Shown: piece after piece, positions 1 through 7,275 of the stretch
Numbering within the stretch: the stretch's first letter is position 1
Layout of the letters: the number at the start of each line of letters is the position of its first letter
Source: a virus
IMG/VR virus record: IMGVR_UViG_3300034050_000451
Coordinates: 186,001 to 250,000 of that record
DNA length: 64,000 nt
Reading direction: 5' to 3' (one strand)
Notes under the pieces: generated by a model
Database searches by the model: none
What the model was told of the DNA's origin: nothing
Seen by the model: the letters and a program-made list of their open reading frames with translations, nothing else
Translations under genes and position numbers: made by a program

Positions 1-52
1 TTAGACCAAAGGATAATTTGTGTTACCAATATTTCAAAGAACTATACTTTTG

Positions 53-124
53 CGGGGAGGGAGAATTTCGAAATCTCGACCTGATGATTAACAGTCATCT
101 GCTCTTCCTCTGAGCTACCACCCC
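53..124 (-). tRNA. tRNA-Asn (anticodon GTT)
   Basis: The minus strand folds into a full cloverleaf: acceptor stem GGGGTGG (124-118) against CCTCCCC (60-54) with one T-T mismatch, D arm GCTC/GAGC, anticodon stem GATGA/TCATC around loop CTGTTAA (anticodon GTT), and a T loop TTCGAAA. The T stem has one T-T mismatch at its loop-closing pair. CCA is not encoded. Two mismatches are mild and fit a phage tRNA. It sits beyond a terminator, so it probably belongs to a separate transcript or a tRNA cluster that continues past base 1. Confidence 0.9.
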
Positions 125-132
125 AATAAATT

Positions 133-169
133 AAAAAACCCCTAACTAAATTTTCATCAGTTAGGGGTT
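133..169 (-). terminator. Intrinsic terminator
   Basis: A 9-bp inverted repeat (139-147 with 159-167, arms CCCCTAACT/AGTTAGGGG) has an 11-base loop and is followed on the minus strand by a run of T. It closes the transcript of the small gene at 204-329 before the tRNA. Confidence 0.85.
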
Positions 170-203
170 CTTAAATACTTTACTATTTAATCTCTACATT
201 ATA

Positions 204-329
204 TCATTCAAATATAATATCCCCTAACTTTGTATACGGTAATCTATTATCCGATTTGCGAATCGCACAATTACCAACCCAACTAAACGTTGATTGATTA
301 AGGCCCATATGTTGTATTAGAGTTTTCAT
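204..329 (-). CDS. Short HTH-like protein, 41 aa
   Basis: The start at 329 (MKTLIQHMG) is chosen because the longer reading frame up to 410 runs through the promoter. The C-terminal part (STFSWVGNCAIRKS...LPYTKLGDIIFE) resembles the wing end of excisionase/MerR-type helix-turn-helix proteins, where a 'LPYxKLGxxI' stretch is usual, but the protein is very short and the helix part is incomplete. It could be a small DNA-binding regulator. Function unproven. It is a single-gene transcript between its own promoter (380-411) and terminator. Confidence 0.5.
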   Translation of the reverse strand: MKTLIQHMGLNQSTFSWVGNCAIRKSDNRLPYTKLGDIIFE

Positions 330-379
330 TTTTATGAATGTTATATGTTTATATATATTGTGTTTTTTATTTAACGTTG

Positions 380-411
380 TAAATATACGAATAATATTTG
401 AATTAAACAAG
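380..411 (-). promoter_or_regulatory. Bacteroidota-type promoter (P1)
   Basis: Minus strand: CTTG, 20 bases, TATATTTA; the last base of the -7 box differs from consensus. The spacer is identical to that of the promoter at 790-821. It would drive the gene at 204-329. Confidence 0.75.
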
Positions 412-436
412 CTTTTTTTTATTTTTTTTTATTTTT

Positions 437-772
437 CTACAAAACTTCGGTTAAAATTCTCCATTCTTTTAGCGTATTACCATCAAATGTAACCTCTACT
501 GGTTTATTTTTGAGTTTATCTACACTATCTACTTTAGCTTCTTTTAAGAGTTTAGAAACGTATCTCATTGTTTCATCATATGATTTACTTCTGTCCTCTT
601 CAGTCCATTTAGTATGTTCAGTACATTTGATTTGTTCAGAATCCCAATTTCCTTTGAAATCACCAACTCCCCAACCACCATCACCCAATGTGAAACTGAT
701 ACCTAACATACATCCCTGATATCCACCAAGTCCAAATGAAACTGCTTCTATTTTTCCTAGTCTCTTTTCCAT
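437..772 (-). CDS. Conserved phage protein, 111 aa
   Basis: The protein has a recognisable family pattern: an N-terminal GKIEAVSFGLGGYQGCMLGI, a glycine-rich GDGGWGVGDF, and a C-terminal PVEVTFDGNTLKEWRILTEVL. I remember this pattern from many tailed-phage and some bacterial genomes as a domain of unknown function. No catalytic motif is evident. It is transcribed alone from the promoter at 790-821. No function is assigned. Confidence 0.8.
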   Translation of the reverse strand: MEKRLGKIEAVSFGLGGYQGCMLGISFTLGDGGWGVGDFKGNWDSEQIKCTEHTKWTEEDRSKSYDETMRYVSKLLKEAKVDSVDKLKNKPVEVTFDGNTLKEWRILTEVL

Positions 773-789
773 AACTTATTTTATTTATA

Positions 790-821
790 CAAATATACGA
801 ATAATATTTGAATTAAACAAG
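790..821 (-). promoter_or_regulatory. Bacteroidota-type promoter (P2)
   Basis: Minus strand: CTTG, 20 bases, TATATTTG. The leader up to the start at 772 is almost the same as the leader of the gene at 824-1423 (TATAAATAAAATAAGTTATG). Confidence 0.85.
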
Positions 822-823
822 CT

Positions 824-1423
824 TTATTTAATATTAATATTCCAACTGATTGAAATACGTGGTACTTCGGTTGAAGTGTACTCTAAAGTCCCATGCATTA
901 ACCACGATGGGAAAGATATAAGTAAACCTTCTTTTGGTTGGATATGTAATTGAGGTGCCAACTCCTGATTTGTATTATTTGGTAATAACTTAACCAATGT
1001 GTTTATCGGTGAATCTATAACAAACTCACCACCTTTATCATTTTCCAAATCAACATACAATACGGCTGAGAACCCATTCGATGGTTGCCCAGCTCCCAAA
1101 TGGTCATGCATCTCTTGATAACATCCCTTAGTTCCAATCGTCATCCAACAATCATCTACTGAAAATTTGGTTGTAGTAAATTCACCATCTACTAAATACT
1201 GAGATGTGTGATGTAATATCAAATCCTGCAAATAATCAGGGTAGAACTTCCGTTCAACTTCACAAAATATGTTTGTTCTCGTATTACACTTCCATTGGTT
1301 TGTATTAAACAAATCATCATTTTCCTTTATGTACTTATACACATCTGCTTTCAATCGATGATGTAATTCCGCATCAATTCTGTCAAAGTATATTGGTGTT
1401 GGGAATAGGTTTTGTATTGGCAT
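824..1423 (-). CDS. 2OG-Fe(II) oxygenase-like protein
   Basis: The 199-residue protein begins MPIQNLFPTPIY, the usual opening of the putative 2OG-Fe(II) oxygenases found in cyanophages and marine phages. The iron-binding region is visible as EMHDHLGAG...GFSAVLYVD near residue 105, followed by the distal histidine in WLMHGTLEY and the 2-oxoglutarate arginine in VPRISISWNI near the C-terminus. Such enzymes hydroxylate proteins, nucleic acids or small molecules; the substrate cannot be read from sequence. Own promoter at 1441-1472. Confidence 0.8.
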   Translation of the reverse strand: MPIQNLFPTPIYFDRIDAELHHRLKADVYKYIKENDDLFNTNQWKCNTRTNIFCEVERKFYPDYLQDLILHHTSQYLVDGEFTTTKFSVDDCWMTIGTKGCYQEMHDHLGAGQPSNGFSAVLYVDLENDKGGEFVIDSPINTLVKLLPNNTNQELAPQLHIQPKEGLLISFPSWLMHGTLEYTSTEVPRISISWNINIK

Positions 1424-1440
1424 AACTTATTTTATTTATA

Positions 1441-1472
1441 CAAATATACAAAAATTAATTCACATATCCAAA
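1441..1472 (-). promoter_or_regulatory. Bacteroidota-type promoter (P3)
   Basis: Minus strand: TTTG, 20 bases, TATATTTG, a perfect match. It directly follows the terminator of the upstream gene (1474-1509). Confidence 0.9.
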
Positions 1473-1473
1473 T

Positions 1474-1509
1474 AAAAAACCCAACTTTTTTTAGGAGTTG
1501 GGTTTTTAA
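1474..1509 (-). terminator. Intrinsic terminator
   Basis: Arms AACCCAACT/AGTTGGGTT with A and T runs on both sides, so it could work on both strands. It ends the operon 2930-1525 on the minus strand. Confidence 0.8.
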
Positions 1510-1524
1510 AAATGATTTGATAAT

Positions 1525-1809
1525 TTATTTTGTTTTTAATTCATTTATTGCATCTTCAACATACTTATCTCTTTGTTGTTGTAGATATTCAATTCGGTCT
1601 AATAGAATTTGTTTATCTTCTTTATCAGTTTGTTGGATATATGTTTTTTGCTCTTCGTATAGTTTTTGCCAATATGCAACCCTCTCTTCCATCATTCTAC
1701 CTTGATACCATATAATTCCTATCATAAGTACAATAGTAAATGATTGCTCTTTTAACTTAGAAAAGAATGTATCTGTAAATCCAGATATTGGACTGGTTGA
1801 TTCTTTCAT
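1525..1809 (-). CDS. Small membrane protein with coiled coil (holin/spanin-like topology)
   Basis: 94 residues with one membrane segment (SFTIVLMIGIIWYQ, about residues 23-37) followed by a charged, heptad-like helix to the end. This layout (short N-terminal part, one TM, long charged coiled coil) is that of BhlA/UviB-like holins and of inner-membrane spanins, but also of many unrelated small phage proteins. It is last in an operon with a methyltransferase and a tail-type protein and is followed by a terminator. The lysis role is only an inference from topology. Confidence 0.6.
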   Translation of the reverse strand: MKESTSPISGFTDTFFSKLKEQSFTIVLMIGIIWYQGRMMEERVAYWQKLYEEQKTYIQQTDKEDKQILLDRIEYLQQQRDKYVEDAINELKTK

Positions 1810-1820
1810 ATTATATAGTT

Positions 1821-2384
1821 TTATTTATACACAATGTAAGTGTTTGTGTCTTTACCATTAAATGGTTGATTTATTGGATAATATATAAAACCACCTTCAT
1901 TAACAAATGGTAGGTACATTGAGTTTAATGTATTAATTATATCATCATTTATTTTTCGCCACCAAATATCCATTACTACAATATCATACATTTTTGTAGG
2001 TTGGAATGTATATATATCACCCTCTATAATATTAACATTTGAACCCAATGCATCCAATTCTCTATTAATATCAATAATATCAGTATTAATTTCAATTACA
2101 TCAATAGTGGTGCAAAAATCCTGCACCACGAATGGTATTACACCAAGTCCTAATCCACCAATTAAGATTGAAGTAAATTCCTTATCTAATAATTCAGGTG
2201 AATATTCCGTAATATAATTTGGTACATCATCTAATAATAGTTTACCATCTGGATTTATTAATTCTAAATAATTAAAATCATTATTCATTTGTATTTTGTA
2301 TCCATTTTTTTCTATAACTGATGTTAATGATTTACCAAGTACACCCTCAATTTGATTATCTAATAATAATTGTTTATTTATCAT
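1821..2384 (-). CDS. Class I methyltransferase, spermidine-synthase-like
   Basis: The 187-residue protein carries a Rossmann-type methyltransferase core: ILIGGLGLGVIPF (motif I), VIEINTDII (acidic end of strand 2), IIEGDIYTF and YDIVVMDIWW (motif IV region). The DVIEIN pattern and the single-domain layout resemble polyamine/spermidine synthase folds. The substrate is unknown. It lies 12 bases downstream of the tail-type gene at 2397-2930, so it may modify a virion part or a metabolite. Confidence 0.7.
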   Translation of the reverse strand: MINKQLLLDNQIEGVLGKSLTSVIEKNGYKIQMNNDFNYLELINPDGKLLLDDVPNYITEYSPELLDKEFTSILIGGLGLGVIPFVVQDFCTTIDVIEINTDIIDINRELDALGSNVNIIEGDIYTFQPTKMYDIVVMDIWWRKINDDIINTLNSMYLPFVNEGGFIYYPINQPFNGKDTNTYIVYK

Positions 2385-2396
2385 TTTTTACTTAGT

Positions 2397-2930
2397 TTAA
2401 ATGAATGGGTCTTGTCTTGTCTGTATCAAATAATCACCATCTGGTACTTGTACAGTGAAAGTAAGCGACATGTCGGAATCATACTGGAAATCGACATAAT
2501 TAAAATTGTCAGAAGTTACAACAATTTCACAATAATCGGGGGTTTTTAAGGCTTCAAAAACCTGTACCAGAATAACATCAGATGGATTAGCGGTGAAATT
2601 TCCAATTTTTACCTGTGGTAGAGCAGCTGGATTATTAACTACAATTGAACCATTTTTGTATATTCGCATGCCCCCTCCAGTTGGCCCCCCTCTAAAGTGT
2701 TCCCAATATATATTTTGTGATGTAACAAGTGGTAAAGCTGAATGGTTATATTTACGCCACTCTGACATTGCTGCTGGGTTGGCTCCATTTGGTCTAAAAG
2801 TGCTGTTTACATTAATAGTAGCATATGTTCCATTCTCTGCTGCATCCAATGATATTTGAGCAGTGGCTGAACGTCCTAATTCTGTATTAATTGCAGACAT
2901 TGCTATTTGTCCTGATGCTGGTATTGTCAT
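2397..2930 (-). CDS. Tail fibre-type structural protein
   Basis: 177 residues. The N-terminus MTIPASGQIAMSAINTELGR followed by S-A-T-A-Q-I-S-L is a widely shared opening of phage tail fibre and baseplate-decoration proteins, and is followed by GTYATINVNSTF...MSEWRKYNH, also typical of that family. The C-terminal half is beta-rich with low charge. It probably forms part of a fibre or tip; the host-binding role is an inference. First gene of the operon 2930-1525. Confidence 0.7.
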   Translation of the reverse strand: MTIPASGQIAMSAINTELGRSATAQISLDAAENGTYATINVNSTFRPNGANPAAMSEWRKYNHSALPLVTSQNIYWEHFRGGPTGGGMRIYKNGSIVVNNPAALPQVKIGNFTANPSDVILVQVFEALKTPDYCEIVVTSDNFNYVDFQYDSDMSLTFTVQVPDGDYLIQTRQDPFI

Positions 2931-2957
2931 ATTTACTTATAAATTGATTATACTAAA

Positions 2958-3002
2958 AACAAAAAATCCCATATTATATGTTTAGTATAAATATGAGATT
3001 TC
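2958..3002 (-). terminator. Intrinsic terminator
   Basis: A 12-bp inverted repeat (2964-2975 with 2990-3001, one G-T pair) followed on the minus strand by TTTTTTGTTTTT. It ends the SPFH-gene transcript. Confidence 0.8.
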
Positions 3003-3025
3003 TTTGTTTTATGAATATAACGATG

Positions 3026-3958
3026 TTAGTTCATTCCTTTGTACAATTGAGGTGCTGTTCCATAAACAGGTAACTTACCATCCCATTTGTTAATCCACTC
3101 TAATTGTAATAACAATGGTGTTAATGTAACTTGCTTCATTCTATTTGCTTCAGCTTCAGCTTTTGCTGCGGTTAACATTGCCTGAGCGTTACCATTTGCG
3201 GTTGCTACTTTGATTTTTGCCTGTGCTTCTGCGGTTTTAACTTCATTCTCTGCTCTCAGTGCTGATTGAACTGCGTTGTTCTTAGCTTCAATTGAACGTT
3301 TGAATGTTTCAGGATATATTAAGTTAGATGTGAATTGATTGATAACAAATCCCTCTTTTAATAACTGAGCATCTAACAATCTACGAACTTCAATTTCGAA
3401 TATTGCTCTATTACTAATCAACTCATCAGCCGTATATTTATTGGTTGCCAAACGGAATGCATCATACACTGCCGTTTTTAAGAAACCTTCTTCAATATCT
3501 TCCAATGGTCTACGATACTTAGCGAAGATTGCCGGAACTTTATCCCTTTGTACTGAATAGTTCATAATTGGTGATACTGAAAATTCAGAACCATCTTTTG
3601 AGTTTACAATAAATGAATTGTCAACATCTTCAGTTTTCTTATACTCTTTGTGCTGAATGAATGTTGGAAACTCATACACCTTAGTTGTGATTGGATTGTA
3701 AAATACCATACCAGTAACTGCCGTTACATCATCAACTCCTTTGTTATCACCATACTGATTAACTTTTACACCAACGTGCCCAGCATCAATTCTTTCACAC
3801 GATTGTGATAATACTGCTAATCCAATAAATACTCCTACTCCGATTAAAATTCTCTTTACCATTTGTTTAATTTTTAATTGTTTATTTAATTTTTCTTGTT
3901 CTATTAATTGTTCTTGTTCTGGTGATAATCTATTACCCCATCTGTCATAACTTGCCAT
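3026..3958 (-). CDS. SPFH/prohibitin-like membrane protein
   Basis: 310 residues. After a charged N-terminus there is one membrane segment (ILIGVGVFIGLAVLS, residues 37-51) and then a Band-7/SPFH domain starting IDAGHVGVKVNQYG. The later part (RAENEVKTAEAQAKIKVATANGNAQ) is the alanine- and glutamate-rich helical region typical of prohibitin/HflC, ending QLEWINKWDGKLP, another family hallmark. SPFH proteins form membrane scaffolds and control proteases such as FtsH; here it might protect or remodel the host membrane. It is cotranscribed with a two-TM protein one base upstream. Confidence 0.85.
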   Translation of the reverse strand: MASYDRWGNRLSPEQEQLIEQEKLNKQLKIKQMVKRILIGVGVFIGLAVLSQSCERIDAGHVGVKVNQYGDNKGVDDVTAVTGMVFYNPITTKVYEFPTFIQHKEYKKTEDVDNSFIVNSKDGSEFSVSPIMNYSVQRDKVPAIFAKYRRPLEDIEEGFLKTAVYDAFRLATNKYTADELISNRAIFEIEVRRLLDAQLLKEGFVINQFTSNLIYPETFKRSIEAKNNAVQSALRAENEVKTAEAQAKIKVATANGNAQAMLTAAKAEAEANRMKQVTLTPLLLQLEWINKWDGKLPVYGTAPQLYKGMN

Positions 3959-3959
3959 A

Positions 3960-4301
3960 TTATTTTGTTGGTTTTGGTTTAGATGTTTTCACAGTTGTAC
4001 TGTGTGGTGGTAACGGATGTTCCGATTTAGTTACCTTTGGTTTACGTTTTGTTTTAGGTTTAGCGGCCATCTTAGCAGCTTCCTTTAATTCCTCTTTATC
4101 AACCAGTCCACCTTCATTTGATGTTATTAACTCTTTTAATTCCAATAAACCCCAGAATGATAATAATACTAAACCCACAAATCCTACGATGTTTAAAAGG
4201 GTATTAGCTGCTGTTAGTGCTGGAAAGATTCCATATGTTACCAATAAAAATATTGTAATAAAGGTAACGATTTGTTTTTGGTATTGCTTTAACTTATTCA
4301 T
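3960..4301 (-). CDS. Two-TM membrane protein with basic tail
   Basis: 113 residues. Two hydrophobic segments (about residues 10-30 and 33-53) are followed by an acidic helix and a lysine/proline-rich C-terminal tail (KPKTKRKPKVTKSEHPLPP). It is not a family I recognise. Its stop is one base before the SPFH gene start, so the two are translated together and may work as a membrane complex. A promoter lies at 4321-4352. Confidence 0.65.
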   Translation of the reverse strand: MNKLKQYQKQIVTFITIFLLVTYGIFPALTAANTLLNIVGFVGLVLLSFWGLLELKELITSNEGGLVDKEELKEAAKMAAKPKTKRKPKVTKSEHPLPPHSTTVKTSKPKPTK

Positions 4302-4320
4302 AATTTTATTTTTATTTATA

Positions 4321-4352
4321 CAAATATACGAAATTAATTCGATATATCCTAA
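4321..4352 (-). promoter_or_regulatory. Promoter, variant -33 box (P4)
   Basis: TATATTTG is preserved with a 20-base spacer, but the upstream box reads TTAG (TTAGGATATATC), as it does at 46396-46427. It would drive 4301-3026. Confidence 0.6.
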
Positions 4353-4742
4353 TTATTTATATTTTAATTTAACTCTATCTGAAATAGGAATGGGTTCGTT
4401 GCTTTCATCAATCCTTACAAATTTAATGTTAGTTGATAGGATTATGGTTTGCTGACCCGAATATACATTATGTGCTCTAGCTTCTAACATTAGAGTTAAA
4501 GAAGTATTCCCTATCTCCTTTACTCTTCCATATATTTTTAGAAGTTGCCCTTCTTTAGCGGGTCTTTTAAATAAACACTCATCAATTTTTACAGTCACTA
4601 TTCTGGGTGTATCACATACTTCCATTGCCATAGCGGCACCAGCAGCATCAATCCATGCTAAAAGTTTGCCACCAAATAGATTTGCATGAAACCCCAAATC
4701 AGCTTTCTTAATTGGATGGGTTGATATTAGTTGCATTTCCAT
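4353..4742 (-). CDS. Acyl-CoA thioesterase-like hotdog protein
   Basis: 129 residues with the pattern of the YciA/YkhA acyl-CoA thioesterases: NLFGGKLLAWIDAAGAAMA near residue 22 (the N...GG...WID helix), IVTVKIDECLFKRPAKEGQ, and LTLMLEARAHN. These hydrolase-fold proteins release CoA from acyl-CoA, and would redirect host lipid or CoA pools in infection. The catalytic Asp is present in the WID helix. It shares one base with the upstream gene (4742-4969). Thioesterases are unusual phage cargo. Confidence 0.75.
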   Translation of the reverse strand: MEMQLISTHPIKKADLGFHANLFGGKLLAWIDAAGAAMAMEVCDTPRIVTVKIDECLFKRPAKEGQLLKIYGRVKEIGNTSLTLMLEARAHNVYSGQQTIILSTNIKFVRIDESNEPIPISDRVKLKYK

Positions 4743-4969
4743 TAATCGAAACTTATATTTTCATCGTTCATAAATTCGTTGAGTTTACTTCTAGCCGTTT
4801 CATATGCTTTGTAAGCATCCTCACTATATTCAGCATCTGACATATATTTGTATTGTGCTCGTAACCATTGGTCCATTTCCCAAAGTACTGAGTGCATTGA
4901 TGCCCCCTGAATTGCCATTTGGAATTCATGTTCATCATCGGGTAAATTGAATTGTAATTTTGCTTTCAT
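4742..4969 (-). CDS. Conserved small phage protein, 75 aa
   Basis: The opening MKATLxFNLPDD-type strand followed by SVLWEMDQWLRAQYKY is a pattern found in small early proteins of many tailed phages. It is acidic and helical, with no known activity. It begins the run of short overlapping genes down to 4353. Confidence 0.75.
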   Translation of the reverse strand: MKAKLQFNLPDDEHEFQMAIQGASMHSVLWEMDQWLRAQYKYMSDAEYSEDAYKAYETARSKLNEFMNDENISFD

Positions 4970-4979
4970 TTAAATTTTA

Positions 4980-5168
4980 TTATAAGGAGTGTCCTAATTT
5001 CTGATGTATTGATTTCATATGTTTACATGGTGTGTATCTATTGAATGAACGAGCTGAACATTCACAATTGGTAATTTTCCAATCGGTTACTGTAACATTA
5101 TAGTAGGATAACTTTCCAGTCTTTTTATTCCTACTTCCCATTTCTCTATATTGCCAAGTCATACTCAT
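4980..5168 (-). CDS. SWIM-type zinc finger protein, 62 aa
   Basis: The protein ends in a compact SWIM zinc-binding motif: CEC...CKH (C-x-C, ten residues, C-x-H). SWIM fingers bind DNA or proteins. At 62 residues it is little more than the finger and a short beta N-terminus, so it is likely a regulator or recombination accessory. It is one base from the next upstream gene. Confidence 0.7.
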   Translation of the reverse strand: MSMTWQYREMGSRNKKTGKLSYYNVTVTDWKITNCECSARSFNRYTPCKHMKSIHQKLGHSL

Positions 5169-5169
5169 A

Positions 5170-5514
5170 TTAATCGAACCACTGTCTGCGGTTGGTTTTT
5201 AAGTTTTTAATACCTTCATCCCTATACTTAGGGTCATCTCCTAATTTCTCAGCTGCTTCAGCTATCCTACGAGCTATCTCATCATCACCTTCTTTTCCAA
5301 TTTCTTTAGCTCTCTTCAATTCCTTATCAGTTAATTCACCACCTTTGGATAAAGAGGCAAAGTTCTTTGTGTGATATTGACCTAATGGTTTAGTGAATTG
5401 TTTTAAATAGGCTGCCTTCTCATCCAAATATTGTAAAAAGGAATCGAAGTTTTCCTTAGCCAACTCATCAAGTTGGGTTTGGGTTAGTTCGTTTTCGGGA
5501 TTAAAAAGCTGCAT
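5170..5514 (-). CDS. Hypothetical helical protein, 114 aa
   Basis: Charged and almost wholly helical by composition (ELTDKELKRAKEIGKEGDDE). No family is recognised. It overlaps the end of the upstream gene (5501-5788) by 14 bases, so the two are translated as a pair. Confidence 0.7.
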   Translation of the reverse strand: MQLFNPENELTQTQLDELAKENFDSFLQYLDEKAAYLKQFTKPLGQYHTKNFASLSKGGELTDKELKRAKEIGKEGDDEIARRIAEAAEKLGDDPKYRDEGIKNLKTNRRQWFD

Positions 5515-5788
5515 CTTGCGCCATTATGAATCCAATACTATCTAACTCCTCTTTAACTTTCTTAACTCCACCACCAATCATCAACTCAGCTCCGATAGCA
5601 TCAATGGTTAATTGAGCCTTCATAGCGTTAATGAACTTTTTACCTTTAACACCTAATCGAACTGGTGCTTTTTCAATTTCAACTAATGATGGAAACTTCT
5701 CATTTCCAGCAGGAACTATTACACAATTCTTATAACGAACAGTTGATTCTAATGGTTCCGTACTTAATGTGATTACTTTACTTTTCAT
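5501..5788 (-). CDS. Hypothetical protein, 95 aa
   Basis: The ATG at 5788 (MKSKVITLSTEP) is chosen over a TTG three codons upstream, because the conserved 5' leader (5789-5822) abuts it. Mixed alpha/beta with a C-terminal glycine-rich segment (ELMIGGGVKKVKEELDS). No family recognised. It heads an operon from the promoter at 5832-5863. Confidence 0.7.
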   Translation of the reverse strand: MKSKVITLSTEPLESTVRYKNCVIVPAGNEKFPSLVEIEKAPVRLGVKGKKFINAMKAQLTIDAIGAELMIGGGVKKVKEELDSIGFIMAQDAAF

Positions 5789-5822
5789 ATTTTTCAATTT
5801 TAGGGGTTTAATTATCTCTTAA
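5789..5822 (-). promoter_or_regulatory. Conserved 5' leader element
   Basis: mRNA-sense TAAGAGATAATTAAACCCCT followed by AAAA lies between promoter and start codon. The same block precedes the genes starting at 7978, 8403, 29077, 29407, 31647 and 31872. Confidence 0.65.
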
Positions 5823-5831
5823 TCTTATAAC

Positions 5832-5863
5832 CAAATATAAGTAAAATAATTGAGACCTACAAG
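5832..5863 (-). promoter_or_regulatory. Bacteroidota-type promoter (P5)
   Basis: Minus strand: CTTG, 20 bases, TATATTTG. Drives 5788 and downstream genes. Confidence 0.85.
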
Positions 5864-5899
5864 CCTTTTTTCAATTATTTTCAAAAAAGTTATCAACAT

Positions 5900-6109
5900 T
5901 TATTTGTTAATAACTTGGGCATCATCTACTTTATCACATAAATAAAACAGCCCATCCTTACCTTTTAGTATTTTTTCACAATGGTAAGCTTCACATATTT
6001 CTTTTGATGTGAATTTCTGCATTACCTTCTCAAACTTTTCTCCTTTAAATGTTCGTTTTACAACAAACATCTCATTACCCATATGGATAAATTGTCTATT
6101 GTAAAACAT
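5900..6109 (-). CDS. Hypothetical protein, 69 aa
   Basis: Short basic/acidic protein (MFYNRQFIHMGNEMFVVKRT) without a recognised domain. Its start overlaps the stop of the upstream gene by one base (TAATG arrangement), which supports it as a real, coupled gene. Confidence 0.65.
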   Translation of the reverse strand: MFYNRQFIHMGNEMFVVKRTFKGEKFEKVMQKFTSKEICEAYHCEKILKGKDGLFYLCDKVDDAQVINK

Positions 6110-6303
6110 TAATCGTATCTTTTAAATCCATAAACCTCTTTACGAGTGGCCATGTCAATTAATGATTTAATTTCAGTTTCTCTAGCTGAAATCATACCTC
6201 CGGTCATTTGCAATAATTCCAAATCCCATTCTTTATCCACCCAACGCATGAATAACTTTGTTAGAATCTTTGATTCAATCTTTTGTATTAATTTTTGTAT
6301 CAT
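6109..6303 (-). CDS. Conserved small phage protein, 64 aa
   Basis: The start at 6303 (MIQKLIQKIESK) is preferred over codons further up because it lies one base after the stop of the HExxH gene. The sequence WVDKEWDLELLQMTGGMISARETEI resembles small helical phage proteins with a conserved RE-x-E. Function unknown. Confidence 0.65.
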   Translation of the reverse strand: MIQKLIQKIESKILTKLFMRWVDKEWDLELLQMTGGMISARETEIKSLIDMATRKEVYGFKRYD

Positions 6304-6304
6304 A

Positions 6305-6718
6305 TTACATAAACATTTTATAGTTATTTTCCTCAGCGTATGCTGCAACTTCATATGGGTGGTTTGAATATTCATAACCCATATTATAATACCTACTCAT
6401 CCAACAGGGTGATTGTAAATAATGTTGATATTCGTGAATGATTGTCCTTACCAAATCTCTCCTATTTTTTACATTATCAATTACAATAGTAAGTGTATTA
6501 TCCATACTCTCATACCAACCTTTCAATTCTTTATCCTCTTCAGATTTTGACTTTGTAGTTGAACCATAAAATTCCAAATCATCATCGGCCCAAATTTCAT
6601 CCGATTTTATAATTTCCAAATAAGGTAAAGTTGATTGAAAATTACTATATCCATAGTGTTTAGCAACCTTTTTTAACTTACTATTAATAAACTTTTCCAA
6701 CTCCTTAGTTAATATCAT
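6305..6718 (-). CDS. HExxH zinc metallopeptidase-like protein
   Basis: 137 residues. The zinc motif HEYQHY sits at about residue 94 in IIHEYQHYLQS, and a downstream glutamate is available in HPYEVAAYAEEN, as in SprT-like and other gluzincin-type phage proteins. The upstream strand TLTIVIDNVKN is usual for these folds. It likely cleaves a protein target or acts as a small zinc-bound scaffold; the target is unknown. Its promoter (6736-6767) belongs to the dyad subclass. Confidence 0.7.
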   Translation of the reverse strand: MILTKELEKFINSKLKKVAKHYGYSNFQSTLPYLEIIKSDEIWADDDLEFYGSTTKSKSEEDKELKGWYESMDNTLTIVIDNVKNRRDLVRTIIHEYQHYLQSPCWMSRYYNMGYEYSNHPYEVAAYAEENNYKMFM

Positions 6719-6735
6719 ATCTCTTAATTATATGT

Positions 6736-6767
6736 CTAATATACGAATAATATTTGGTATTTCCAAA
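6736..6767 (-). promoter_or_regulatory. Promoter with dyad at -33 (P6)
   Basis: TTTG, 20 bases, TATATTAG. A 6-bp inverted repeat ATTTGG-N5-CCAAAT (6752-6768) includes the -33 box, in the same register as at 17256, 20015 and 63580. Confidence 0.65.
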
Positions 6768-6770
6768 TTT

Positions 6771-7271
6771 TTAACAACAAATTAAGTGATTTTTAACCCT
6801 TTTTTTCTGAATTTTACCCATAAGAATCTGATATTCTTTGGTTTCCATCACATAGTTTAAATCTATCGTTGTAGCGTAATAGGAATCGCTTCCTGATGAT
6901 TTCCAATCGGATTCCATTAGATAGGTGTGTATAAAGAACCACTTAAGGTCAGCCCCAGAATCATCGTAGGATACCAATAGGTAGTCCGATTCCCTCTTAG
7001 AAAACTCACCACCCCTCCAAATATGGGTAGTTTTAGCGGTTTTAATCTCCAATGCGGTACCTTTCACATAAAGGTCAGGTTCACCATCGGAAAATGGGGA
7101 TATTACCTCAGGAACCACCTTAGAAAATGATGCTTCTAACATATTGGATATCAGTTCCGATTTCAACTTAGTAGATAGGGAACCATAATCCACAACAGAT
7201 TTGAAAATTTTGAATCTGTTATTAGCTTCCTCAACAACCTGTGGTAAATAACTTAAAATATACTCTCTCAT
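6771..7271 (-). CDS. PD-(D/E)XK nuclease-like protein
   Basis: 166 residues. EPDLYVKGTALEIKTAK (about residues 64-80) gives the PD...ExK catalytic signature of type II restriction-like nucleases, followed by HIWRGGEFSKRESDYLLVSYD, which fits the next core strand. No methylase gene is adjacent, so this is not an obvious restriction pair; it could degrade host DNA or process phage DNA. It lies between two HExxH genes. Confidence 0.7.
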   Translation of the reverse strand: MREYILSYLPQVVEEANNRFKIFKSVVDYGSLSTKLKSELISNMLEASFSKVVPEVISPFSDGEPDLYVKGTALEIKTAKTTHIWRGGEFSKRESDYLLVSYDDSGADLKWFFIHTYLMESDWKSSGSDSYYATTIDLNYVMETKEYQILMGKIQKKRVKNHLICC

Positions 7272-7275
7272 AGAT

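Noticed and set aside
1-20. Possible second tRNA starting at the left edge (minus-strand ATCCTTTGGTCTAA)
   Set aside because: It resembles the first bases of a Glu/Gln-type tRNA, but only about 15 bases lie in the window, so no fold can be shown.
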